From Billgrantia gudaonensis (lineage in GTDB: Bacteria > Pseudomonadota > Gammaproteobacteria > Pseudomonadales > Halomonadaceae): 64,000 nt of DNA. The notes under the pieces were generated by a model. It did not search any database. It had not been told where the DNA came from and saw only the letters and a program-made list of their open reading frames with translations. The DNA is taken from contig NZ_FNES01000006.1 of NCBI RefSeq assembly GCF_900100195.1, forward strand, positions 162,929 through 226,928, written 5' to 3'. This document shows, in pieces, positions 55,458 through 63,958 of the stretch (positions are counted from its first letter, which is position 1; each line of letters starts with the position of its first letter). Both the position numbers and the translations under genes were made by a program.

Positions 55458-58400
55458 ATGCCCAATAGCACGCAGCAGGTGGCAATCCATACCTGGCTGG
55501 CCATGGTGGCGGTGCTGCTGCTCGTCATGGGGGGCATCAACGGTTTGATGGCCTGGCAGTTGCCGGCGCAGTGGCGGCCACCCCTGGCCAGCCTGCCGAT
55601 CATGCTGCTGGCCGGAGGCGGCTTGCTGGCGACGCTGCTGGCACGAGCGCGCGAGAGGCGGTTGTGTGGCGTCGTGTTGTCGATACTGGCCGCGGTGCCG
55701 CTGTTCGCGTGGTTGCCGGCGCCGCTGGATGGCGTGTCGAGAGGTTGGCCTTTCCCGGTGATGCCGCTCACCAGCTTCGTAGTCGCTGCCTTGGCGGTGT
55801 GTTTCATTCTGGGGGCACGCTCCACCAGGACGCGCATTCTCTGGGTGGGCTCCGGCATCTTCGTGATGCTGATCAGCGGTGGGAACCTGATGGCCGAGCT
55901 GTGGCCGGCCGTGGACCTGCCCTCCTTCTGGTCACTGGCGTTCTCGTCCTCGTTCACTGCCTTGCCTGCGCTGTTTCTGGGGTCTGCACTGGTGCTGGTG
56001 GGTCGCAACCTGACCGAGCTGCCCGCCATGCTGCCTCGGTCGGTGATGTTGCCGTTGGCAGTCAGCCTTTCCGCGACGGCGCTGGTGTGGTTCGCATTGA
56101 CCTGGCAGCAGTACGATGCCCGCCTGACCAAGGCCAGGGAGATGCTGAGCAGCTTCAAGGTGTCGGCCGAACGCGAGATCGATCAGCATCAGCTGTTGCT
56201 GCAGCGCATGGCCGAGCGCTGGGGCAAGTTGGGTGGCTTGCCGTCAGCCGGCTTGCGTGAACTCGAGTTCACCAGCTATTTTCGCGACACTCCCGGCCTG
56301 GTTTCGCTGCACTGGCAGGATGACGACGAACGTATCGTCTGGGGGCACGATCGTGACCCGGCCTTTGGCGTCAGGTACTGGCTCGGCCGTGACGATGGCT
56401 GGCTGTACGACTGGCTGGCCGTCGGCGGCCCCTATCCGCGCTGGATTCTGCCCGACGACGAGCGCCCGGAGCTGGCCATGGTGGCCGTGCCCTTGCCGTG
56501 GGAGGAGGGGCCGCGCGGCCAGCTGGTGGCGGTGATCGACCTGGAGCGGTTGTTGAGTCGCGAGGTGAGCTCGTACGTCAGTCCGCTGGTGGTCACCTTG
56601 CATCGCGAGGGCGCCCAACTGCCGCTCAATGCCGGTGACCATGGCGAACCCGGCATCGAGCTCAGCCGCAACCTGGTCATGCTGCCCGGCGGTACGCCGA
56701 TGGAAGCCCGTGGCTATGCATCGACGGCCGAATCGCCGACCCTGGCCGGAGCGTTGCCCGTGGGCGTGGGGATCGGCGGTTTCATTCTCAGCTACCTGAT
56801 GGCCTTCAGCCTGGGCGTGGCGAGCCTCAGTGCGCGCCGTTCGGTGACCCTGGCCAATACCCAGCGCCACCTGCGGGCGCAGCAGCGCGTGCAGACCATG
56901 GTGGCCCGCGACAAGCCGTTGGCATCGACGCTTCAGGCGATCTGCCGCATGGTGGAAGCTCAGTCGCCGGGTGCGCTGTCGTCGATCATGCTCAGCGATC
57001 GCGAAGGCAAGCGCCTGGACGAGACCTACAGCGTCAGTTTGCCCGGGGCGTTCCTGACGGCCGTGCGGGGCGTGCCCATCGCGCCGGGAAAGGGCGCTTG
57101 CGGCTCAGCGGCCTTCCTGCGCGATTTCGTGATCTGCGGCGACATCGCCAACGACGCCCGCTGGCGAGGATTCCACGACATCGCGGCGGAGCATGGCCTG
57201 CGAGCCTGCTGGTCCTACCCGGTCATCGGCAGCAATGGTCAGGTGCTGGGGACTTTCGCCACCTACTATCGCCAGTTCGTCGTACCATCCGCCGATGACC
57301 GACGACGCATCATCGAGGCGGCCGATCTGGTGTCGCTGGCCGTGGAGCGCGAGCGCAATCGTGAGTCGCTGCTCATCCTCAAGCGCAGCGTGGAGGCCAG
57401 CGTCAATGGGGTCACCATTGCCGACATGCGCCAGCCGGACATGCCGCTCATCTACGTCAACGAGGCCTTCGAGCGCATCACCGGCTATTCGCGAGACGAA
57501 GCGCTGGGTCGCAACTGCCGCTTCCTGCAGGGCAACGAGACCGACGAGCAGGCGCTCACCGAGCTGCGCCAGGCGCTGGCCGAGTGCCGCGAGGCGAGCG
57601 TGACGCTGCTCAACTATCGCAAGGACGGCACGCCGTTCTGGAACAACCTCTTCATGGCGCCGGTACGCGATGGCGCCGGCAGCGTGACGCATTTCGTCGG
57701 CGTTCAGCACGACATTTCCCAGCACAAGGCCTATGAGGCCAAGCTGGCGTATCACTCGAGCCATGACGCGCTCACCGGCCTGGCCAATCGCTCGCTGTTC
57801 GAGGATCACCTCGCGCATGACGTGATGCTCGCGAGGCGGCAGGGCACCCGGCTGGCGGTGCTGTTCATCGACCTCGACGACTTCAAGCCGATCAACGACA
57901 GCCTCGGGCACGAGGTGGGCGATCAGGTGCTGGTGCAGGTGGCCAAGCGCCTGAGCGACGAACTCGATCCCGGCGATACCCTGGCGCGCTTCGGCAGCGA
58001 CGAGTTCGTCATTCTGCTGCCCGGCATCAAGCAGGATGACGACGCTCTGAACCTGGCCGAGCGGGTGCTGGCTAGGGTGGGGCGTTCCTATCGCGTCGGC
58101 GTGCATGAGCTCTACCTTGGCGCCAGCGTGGGCGTGGCCTTCCTCACCGACGACCTCAACAGTCCCGTCGAGCTGATTCAGCAGGCCGACATGGCGATGT
58201 ATCGCGCCAAGCAGAAGGGGCGCAACGTCTGGCAGTGCTTCACCGGTGAGATCAACGATGAGGTGAGCACGCGCATGGCATTGCGCAACGAACTGCAGGA
58301 AGCCATCGAGTGCGGCAACTTCGAGCTGCACTATCAGCCGTTGATCGATGCCCGAGACGGCGGCGTGGCGGGATTCGAAGCCCTGGTGCGCTGGAAGCAT

Positions 58401-59081
58401 CCGGTGCGCGGCTATCTGTCGCCGGGGTTGTTCATCCCGCTGGCCGAAGAGACCGGACAGATCGTGCCGATCAGCGAATGGGTGCTGCGGCAGGCGTGCC
58501 GCGACATGTGCGAGCTGGCCCGCGACGGGCTGGGGCGTTTCCGTGTTTCGGTCAACCTGTCGCCGCTACAGTTCCACCGCCCCAACTTCCTGGACAACCT
58601 CAAGCAGGCCTTGCTGGAAACCGGGCTGGCGGCGGAATATCTGGAGCTGGAACTGACCGAAGGCATCCTCATGAACGACACGGCCACGGCCATCGAGACG
58701 CTGCGCCTGCTGCGCGCGATGGGGGTGGAAGTCTCCATCGACGACTTCGGTACCGGATTTTCCAGCCTCAGCTATCTCAAGGCGTTGCCCATCGGCAAGA
58801 TCAAGATCGATCGCAGCTTCGTGCGCGACGTGACGCGCAATGCGCATGACAGTGCCATCGTGCAGGGGGTGATCTCCATGGCTCACCACCTGGGCCTGGC
58901 AGTGGTGGCCGAGGGCATCGAAGAAGCCGCTCAGGCCACCTACCTGAAGAATCACGGCTGCGACATCTTCCAGGGCTTTCATTTCGCACGCCCGATGCCG
59001 CTGGCCCAACTGCGGGGCTATCTCGTCGACCGAGACATGGCGTCGAGCGCTAAAGATCTGCCGGCGCCGGCCGATAGGTGA
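55458..59081 (+). CDS. LOV-GGDEF-EAL blue-light-type c-di-GMP enzyme
   Basis: 1207 residues. N-terminal membrane region (about 10-195), a periplasmic CHASE-like segment (about 215-420), a helix near 440, GAF (about 475-635), LOV (about 645-755), GGDEF (about 765-925) and EAL (about 940-1195). The LOV core GRNCRFLQG places the photoactive Cys at 687; NYRKDGTPFWNN and FVGVQHDI supply the flavin Asn/Asn/Gln residues. GGDEF is changed to GSDEF (846-850) with no RxxD I-site, while EAL (974-976), DDFGTG and the catalytic segments are intact. Likely a light-regulated phosphodiesterase. Confidence 0.93.
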   Translation: MPNSTQQVAIHTWLAMVAVLLLVMGGINGLMAWQLPAQWRPPLASLPIMLLAGGGLLATLLARARERRLCGVVLSILAAVPLFAWLPAPLDGVSRGWPFPVMPLTSFVVAALAVCFILGARSTRTRILWVGSGIFVMLISGGNLMAELWPAVDLPSFWSLAFSSSFTALPALFLGSALVLVGRNLTELPAMLPRSVMLPLAVSLSATALVWFALTWQQYDARLTKAREMLSSFKVSAEREIDQHQLLLQRMAERWGKLGGLPSAGLRELEFTSYFRDTPGLVSLHWQDDDERIVWGHDRDPAFGVRYWLGRDDGWLYDWLAVGGPYPRWILPDDERPELAMVAVPLPWEEGPRGQLVAVIDLERLLSREVSSYVSPLVVTLHREGAQLPLNAGDHGEPGIELSRNLVMLPGGTPMEARGYASTAESPTLAGALPVGVGIGGFILSYLMAFSLGVASLSARRSVTLANTQRHLRAQQRVQTMVARDKPLASTLQAICRMVEAQSPGALSSIMLSDREGKRLDETYSVSLPGAFLTAVRGVPIAPGKGACGSAAFLRDFVICGDIANDARWRGFHDIAAEHGLRACWSYPVIGSNGQVLGTFATYYRQFVVPSADDRRRIIEAADLVSLAVERERNRESLLILKRSVEASVNGVTIADMRQPDMPLIYVNEAFERITGYSRDEALGRNCRFLQGNETDEQALTELRQALAECREASVTLLNYRKDGTPFWNNLFMAPVRDGAGSVTHFVGVQHDISQHKAYEAKLAYHSSHDALTGLANRSLFEDHLAHDVMLARRQGTRLAVLFIDLDDFKPINDSLGHEVGDQVLVQVAKRLSDELDPGDTLARFGSDEFVILLPGIKQDDDALNLAERVLARVGRSYRVGVHELYLGASVGVAFLTDDLNSPVELIQQADMAMYRAKQKGRNVWQCFTGEINDEVSTRMALRNELQEAIECGNFELHYQPLIDARDGGVAGFEALVRWKHPVRGYLSPGLFIPLAEETGQIVPISEWVLRQACRDMCELARDGLGRFRVSVNLSPLQFHRPNFLDNLKQALLETGLAAEYLELELTEGILMNDTATAIETLRLLRAMGVEVSIDDFGTGFSSLSYLKALPIGKIKIDRSFVRDVTRNAHDSAIVQGVISMAHHLGLAVVAEGIEEAAQATYLKNHGCDIFQGFHFARPMPLAQLRGYLVDRDMASSAKDLPAPADR
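59051..59077 (+). promoter_or_regulatory. FliA (sigma-28) promoter of the PilZ/HD-GYP gene
   Basis: TAAAGATC (59051-59058), 11 bases, GCCGATAG (59070-59077). It lies inside the last codons of the LOV gene, 107 bases before the next ATG at 59185. Confidence 0.75.
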
Positions 59082-59184
59082 TGTCTGGCGACCGAACGCC
59101 TCTTGGCGGCGGCTGCGTTGAGGCAGTCGTCGATGGTTCGTGGTTTCGGGCCGCTCATGCGGGCCCGCTGGAGATGAGGCAAGG

Positions 59185-60867
59185 ATGGCGCAGGCGCAAG
59201 ACGATTTCACACGCATCACCAGTCCGGCGGCGGTCGAATCGTTGCTCGACCAGTTGATCGAGCCGGGCGGTGCGTCGCTGCTGCTCGACAAGCCGGCGAG
59301 CAGCCCGCAGCCGGTGTTGCTCACCGAGCAGGTGGTGGGTGAGTCGCTGCTGCTCGATGTGACTGCCATTCGCGAGGTGAGCAGCCAGCTCAAGCGCGGG
59401 CTGGGCTTTCGCCTGCTGGGGCAGATCGACGGCAAGATGGTGCGCACCCCGATGCTCAAGGCGGAAAACTGCAGCGTCAGTGGCGATCGTGTCGTCTGCG
59501 TGAGCGATTATCCGCTCTACCTCGAGGAGTTGCAGCGTCGCGAATCGTTTCGTGCGCGCTTGCGCCTGGGCATGGAAGTGGGCGCGATTCTGCGCGGTGA
59601 CGACGATGCCTCCGCTCAGGGAGACCTGAAGGATCTTTCCCTGGAAGGTTGTCAGCTGGAGCTGCCGGCATCGGTGGCTTCGCTGCTGGCGACATCCGCC
59701 CACCCGCTGGAAATCGAACTCTGTTTCCCCGACGGTACCCGCTTCACGGTGAAGGGGTCTCCCCGTCACCAAGCGTCCGACCCCGAGCGCCAGGCTCTGC
59801 GGGTGGGCTTTCGCTTCGAGGCCATCACCGGTGAGCAGGAGCGCAAATTGTGGTATTTCGTTCGCGAGATCGAGCGGGAGGCGATGCGCAGCGCCGGTGA
59901 CGGAGACAACGGGCGGCTGCCTTCGCTGCTGTTCCAGGCTCAGTCGGCCACGCCGCCGGCGGTGGGGCGTCGCAATCTGCTCGAGTACCCCACGCCCATG
60001 GCGCGCCGTCTGGCGCGAGTGGCGGGCTATCTGGACGCCCAACTGCTGGAGCTCCAGCAGGATGGCCGCCTCGACTCCGTGCAGCTCTCGCGGCATGCCG
60101 ACCGCTTGTTGATGCTGGCCGATGAAGATGCCGAGGCACTGCTGTTCGCCACGCGCTGTTTGGATCGCGAGCCGTTGCTGGTGCGCCATGGCTTGGCCGT
60201 GGCCGTGCACCTCCTGTCGCTGGCCGGCGGCACCAGCGTGCCGCGCGATGTGCGCAAGGCAATGGCCGCCTGTGCCATGGTGCACGACCTGGGCAAGGGG
60301 TTGCTGCCCAGGTCGCTGCTGGAGGCGAAGAGCTTCGGTCCCGACGAGCGTGCCCAGCTCGAGCCTCATGTGGCGACGGTTCTCGACGGGCTCGAATCCT
60401 GCCATTGGCTCTCGGCGAGCGTGGCCCGCTCCGTGGTGGGGGGCATCAACGAGCGGCTGGATGGCAGCGGCTATCCTGGCGGGCTGGCCAGCGACCAGTT
60501 GCATGAGCTGGCGCGGATGAGCGCCGTCGTCGATGTGGTGGATGCCATGCGCCGTGACCGGGCCGACCGTCCGGCCTGGTCCATCGACAGCGTCTACCGT
60601 CATCTGCTCAAGGAGCCGGGGTTGTTCGACCCGCGCTGGGTCAAACGCTACATTCAATGCTTCGGGCTGCGTCCGGTGGGCTCGCTGGTGCGGTTCAAGA
60701 AGGGAGAGCTGGGCTGGATACAGCGTCTGGACGCCCAGAAGCGCCCTTTCCAGGTACAACTCACCGAACGCATCGAGCCGCCAGGCGAGGCGCTGGGGCG
60801 GGTGATCCGCGGCGACGTCGTCGGCCAGTTGGGCGAGCCCGTTGAGGAAGTGCCCGTTTCCACCTGA
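59185..60867 (+). CDS. YcgR-like PilZ protein fused to degenerate HD-GYP domain
   Basis: 560 residues from ATG 59185. A YcgR_N-type domain (about 10-112) precedes a PilZ domain with the c-di-GMP-binding RESFR (RxxxR, 119-123) and DLSLEG (DxSxxG, 150-155) motifs. The C-terminal HD-GYP-like domain (about 330-500) keeps His335, HD 367-368, Lys371, His395 and DGSGYP, but the canonical His-His before ERxDGSGYP is Ile421-Asn422. Catalysis is therefore doubtful and the domain may bind rather than cleave c-di-GMP. Likely a flagellar brake-type effector. Confidence 0.88.
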   Translation: MAQAQDDFTRITSPAAVESLLDQLIEPGGASLLLDKPASSPQPVLLTEQVVGESLLLDVTAIREVSSQLKRGLGFRLLGQIDGKMVRTPMLKAENCSVSGDRVVCVSDYPLYLEELQRRESFRARLRLGMEVGAILRGDDDASAQGDLKDLSLEGCQLELPASVASLLATSAHPLEIELCFPDGTRFTVKGSPRHQASDPERQALRVGFRFEAITGEQERKLWYFVREIEREAMRSAGDGDNGRLPSLLFQAQSATPPAVGRRNLLEYPTPMARRLARVAGYLDAQLLELQQDGRLDSVQLSRHADRLLMLADEDAEALLFATRCLDREPLLVRHGLAVAVHLLSLAGGTSVPRDVRKAMAACAMVHDLGKGLLPRSLLEAKSFGPDERAQLEPHVATVLDGLESCHWLSASVARSVVGGINERLDGSGYPGGLASDQLHELARMSAVVDVVDAMRRDRADRPAWSIDSVYRHLLKEPGLFDPRWVKRYIQCFGLRPVGSLVRFKKGELGWIQRLDAQKRPFQVQLTERIEPPGEALGRVIRGDVVGQLGEPVEEVPVST

Positions 60868-61224
60868 CCATGCTTCGTCTGAAAACTGCCTGCGCTCGGT
60901 CATACGGCGTTGAAATCGGTTCGTGCGCGAGTCCGATCGAAGTGCTCATTTGCGCCATGCGAGCTCGCGCGCGAGCCCAGTCCGTCTTTTCACCGCTTCT
61001 TGCCTTGTCAGACCATCGCTCGACGACTTTTCGGGCAACGCTTGGGGGGAGAAACTCTCGTCGGCGCTAAAGTTGTGGCGTAATGGGCCGATCATAGAAA
61101 ATAACCGCAGACGATGGCCTTTTTCCCGGCACATTGCGGCCGAGAGTTTGTCAGACTGATTGCCTGCTTTCCCTGCCCATGACGATTGGGTCGAGGTGGG
61201 GGCGAATCGAAACAGGAGTCCACC
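60868..61224. other. intergenic region upstream of fliS
   Basis: 357 bases with no credible gene. It contains the FliA promoter at 61068-61094 and a GAGCTCGCGCGCGAGC palindrome around 60960. Otherwise nothing could be assigned. Confidence 0.5.
61068..61094 (+). promoter_or_regulatory. fliS: FliA (sigma-28) promoter of fliS-fliT-fliK
   Basis: TAAAGTTG, 11 bases, GCCGATCA: two mismatches to the 16 fixed consensus positions. The fliS ATG is 130 bases downstream. Confidence 0.82.
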
Positions 61225-61644
61225 ATGAGTTCCATGCGAGGAGCTTCCGCCTACGGGCGTGGCGCCGGTGCCTATGCCAGAGTGGGGATCGAGAGCGCCA
61301 CGATGTCGGCCAACCCGCACCGGCTGATCGTGATGTTGTTCGACGGTGCCATTGGCGCGATCCGGGCGGCGCGTATCCACATCGAAGCCGGCAACACGGG
61401 CGAGAAGGGCAAGTCCATCTCCAAGGCCCTGGAGATCGTCAACGATGGCTTGGCGGCTGCGCTGGACATCGAGAAGGGCGGCGAGATCGCCGAGCGTCTC
61501 GCCTCGCTGTACGACTACATTGCGCGCTTGCTGCTCTCTGCCAACCTGCACAACGACGTCGAGAGCCTCGATCAGGCCGAGCGGCTGCTGGGCGATATCG
61601 CCTCGGCATGGCGCGAGATCGGCACCGCCGAAGCGCAGGGATGA
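61225..61644 (+). CDS. fliS: flagellin export chaperone FliS
   Basis: 139 residues from ATG 61225 (AGGAG 8 bases upstream). The FliS signature AYARVGIESATMSANPHRLI and VMLFDGAIGAIRAARIHIE is present. It binds the flagellin C-terminus in the cytosol and prevents premature polymerisation. First gene of fliS-fliT-fliK-flhX. No flagellin gene is inside the window. Confidence 0.95.
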   Translation: MSSMRGASAYGRGAGAYARVGIESATMSANPHRLIVMLFDGAIGAIRAARIHIEAGNTGEKGKSISKALEIVNDGLAAALDIEKGGEIAERLASLYDYIARLLLSANLHNDVESLDQAERLLGDIASAWREIGTAEAQG

Positions 61645-61645
61645 C

Positions 61646-62029
61646 ATGACCATGAGCGAGGCGAGTGGCCCTGATGCGGTGATTGCCGGCTATCGGCGGC
61701 TTCGCTCGCTGGCGGCCGAGATGCTGGCGTTGGCCAACGAGGCCGATTGGGATGCGCTCATCGAACGTCAGCAGGGGTATCTCGAACAGATGGACCGCCT
61801 CAAGGCGCTGGATGCGGCGTGCGAGCTCCCCGCCGGTCATGCCGCGATCAAGGCCGAACTGCTGGAGGCGATTCTCGCCGATGATCTGGTGATTCGCCGG
61901 CAGTTGATGGCGCGTCGAGACGAGCTGGGGCTGCTCATCGATCGCTCGCGACGCCAGCGTGACCTGCAGCGCACTTACGGTCGCCAGGGCACCTCGCCGG
62001 GCGACGGCTTCGGTCAGGGCTCGCCGTGA
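61646..62029 (+). CDS. fliT: FliT-like flagellar chaperone
   Basis: 127 residues from ATG 61646, one base after the fliS stop; ATG 61652 is possible. Helical, with LAAEMLALANEADWDALIER and a basic C-terminus. Position directly after fliS and size indicate FliT, the FliD chaperone and, in enterics, FlhDC antagonist. The sequence is weakly conserved, so the call leans on context. The stop overlaps the next GTG start. Confidence 0.75.
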   Translation: MTMSEASGPDAVIAGYRRLRSLAAEMLALANEADWDALIERQQGYLEQMDRLKALDAACELPAGHAAIKAELLEAILADDLVIRRQLMARRDELGLLIDRSRRQRDLQRTYGRQGTSPGDGFGQGSP

Positions 62030-63480
62030 GCGGTATCACCCCGCTGCTCGACACCCTGCTGCACCAGGTGCTCGGCAAGCGCGTCGACGTGCAGCCACCG
62101 AGGGATCTCAACGAGCCGGTACGCCCGGTCAACCCGGGGGAGGGGCCGAAAGCGCTGCACAGCGATTCGCGGCTCGATGGTCGGCGCCCGAGCGGCGCCC
62201 CCCTGACCGGTCTGTCACCGACACCGCAGCGCGGCGCAGCCCCCAGTCAGCGTCTGCCTCTGGCCGAAGCCACTCAGCAAGCCTCCGCCCAGACCCACTT
62301 CAGTGCATCGGCACGCACCATTGCCGACGTCCTGCTGCGCTTTCCAGCGCCGCCTTCCGTGCTGAGTACCCAAGTACCGCTGATGAGAGCCGATGAGCCA
62401 CCGAATGCCACGGAGCTGGCGCAACGCTTGCAAGGTGGCGTGCGCGATAGCGGCCTGTTCTACGAATCGCACCTTTCCCGCTGGTATCGCGGCGAGATGA
62501 GCCGCCAGCAGCTGCAACGCGAACCGCAGATGATGCGTACCCTACAGTTCACGCCGGTAGCGTCGACGCCGTCTCAGCCTCTCATGCGGGCACCGCTGAC
62601 CAATGCCTTGGCTCAAGGAAGCGCCCAGCCGGGGATGGCCAACCAGGCGGCTCAGACAGGTGCGACCAGCCAGGCTGCCCCCACGGCGAACGCGCCCCAG
62701 GCCGCCGCGTCGGCCAGTGCCGTGCGCCAAGTGGGGCAGGCTGCCGCATTGGGCAGCGTGACCGGTGCGCAGGGCGGCGAAACGCCAGCGCCGCGCGGCT
62801 CTCAGGTGCCCCAGCCCATGCCTGGTGCGACCGGCATGCTGGGCACGTCGCAGCCGGCCAGCAAAGGGGCGGCCCAGGCGGCAGGCTCCTATGCCGCCAC
62901 TGGGGCGCTTCTGCCGGGGGTCGGGGCGGCTGTCGGGGAGGCATCGCCGGCCGCGTCGCGTGCCGCGCCGCAGCCAGGGATGCCGGGAGTCGAGGCGGCC
63001 AGCGTTCGCGATACGACCGAGCCGGGAGCGCTTCAAGCACGCGGTGGCGTTGCCGAGCAGCCGGTCCACGAAAGCCTGCAGAGCCTGGTGCGTCACCAAT
63101 TGGAGATGCTGGTGTCTCCCGTGCTGCGCTGGGAGGGCGATGTCTGGTCGGGCATCTTCATGGCGTTGATGGTGCAGATACCCGCAGCCGCCCAACGCGA
63201 AGGGCAGGGGGGCGAACAAGAGCGTAGCGACGACGGCGAGGAAGAGCAGACCTGGCATTCCGAACTGCGTCTCGAGGTGCCGCGGTTGGGCGAGATCAAG
63301 GTCGCGCTGTGGCTGAAGGACACCCAAGTGCGCGTCGAACTGCGTTCCGCCGACGAGGCGACGCTGTCGAGCCTTCGGGCAGGGGCGTCTCGGCTGCAGG
63401 AGCGTTTGTTGTCGGCCGGGCTGGAAGAGGCGTTGATCGATACTCGGCTGGTCGGTGGGGAGGATGCCGGCGATGGCTGA
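62026..63480 (+). CDS. fliK: flagellar hook-length control protein
   Basis: 484 residues from GTG 62026, overlapping the fliT stop by 4 bases. A variable N-terminus and a long Ala/Gln/Pro/Thr/Gly low-complexity middle (about 185-350, the molecular-ruler-like part) precede a conserved C-terminal substrate-switch domain. That domain includes LRLEVPRLGEIKVALWLKD and VELRSADEATLSSLRAGA. It measures the hook and flips FlhB specificity. The order fliS-fliT-fliK with an FlhB-like gene next is seen in other gammaproteobacteria. Confidence 0.88.
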   Translation: MSGITPLLDTLLHQVLGKRVDVQPPRDLNEPVRPVNPGEGPKALHSDSRLDGRRPSGAPLTGLSPTPQRGAAPSQRLPLAEATQQASAQTHFSASARTIADVLLRFPAPPSVLSTQVPLMRADEPPNATELAQRLQGGVRDSGLFYESHLSRWYRGEMSRQQLQREPQMMRTLQFTPVASTPSQPLMRAPLTNALAQGSAQPGMANQAAQTGATSQAAPTANAPQAAASASAVRQVGQAAALGSVTGAQGGETPAPRGSQVPQPMPGATGMLGTSQPASKGAAQAAGSYAATGALLPGVGAAVGEASPAASRAAPQPGMPGVEAASVRDTTEPGALQARGGVAEQPVHESLQSLVRHQLEMLVSPVLRWEGDVWSGIFMALMVQIPAAAQREGQGGEQERSDDGEEEQTWHSELRLEVPRLGEIKVALWLKDTQVRVELRSADEATLSSLRAGASRLQERLLSAGLEEALIDTRLVGGEDAGDG

Positions 63481-63760
63481 CTCGCGACAGCCTCTGCGTC
63501 GGCAGGCCGTGGCGCTGGCTTACCGTGACGGCGACGATGCGCCCCGCGTACTGGCCAAGGGCTACGGTGACATGGCCGAGCGTATCCTGAGCGAAGCGCG
63601 GCGCCAGGGGATCTACGTGCACGATGCCCCTGAGCTGGTATCGCTGCTGATGGGGCTCGACCTCGACGAGCGCATCCCGCCGGCTCTCTATCAGGTCATT
63701 GCCGAGATTCTGGTGTGGGTGTACGAACTGTCGGATGCAGAGCCGCCGGAAGCGTCATGA
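63473..63760 (+). CDS. FlhB C-terminal-domain-like protein (FlhX-type)
   Basis: 95 residues from ATG 63473, overlapping the fliK stop by 8 bases. It resembles the cytoplasmic switch domain of FlhB/YscU: VALAYRDGDDAPRVLAKGYG, then MAERILSEARRQGIYVHDAP and ALYQVIAEILVWVYEL. There is no membrane domain. Stand-alone copies like this can substitute for part of FlhB's switch function in other bacteria. The NPTH autocleavage motif is not present. Confidence 0.87.
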   Translation: MADSRQPLRRQAVALAYRDGDDAPRVLAKGYGDMAERILSEARRQGIYVHDAPELVSLLMGLDLDERIPPALYQVIAEILVWVYELSDAEPPEAS

Positions 63761-63958
63761 AGCGTGTTTTTTTGTAATTTATTGCGTTTCGGTGTCATCG
63801 GGCGAGTTCCGTCAACCTCCTGCCTCTCTCGATATAGTGCTTTTTGACCAACTGCTTAATCCCTGCCGTGCGGATTGACGACCCTCGTCATGGCATGGGC
63901 GTCGCCGGCCCTATGCGTCAACGTAGTTGTCACCTAAACGGATTGAGAGGTGATCAAC
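63761..63958. other. intergenic region between flhX-like gene and transposase
   Basis: 198 bases. An AT-rich stretch lies just after the flhX stop and a GACGA-CCC-TCGTC inverted repeat near 63877. The left end of the insertion sequence must lie here, but its exact boundary cannot be set without the right end. AGAGG at about 63946 serves the transposase ATG. Confidence 0.4.

Noticed and set aside
60870..61070. 66-codon open frame in the fliS upstream region.
   Set aside because: No ribosome binding site, Arg/Ser-rich random-looking translation, and it overlaps the start of the FliA promoter.
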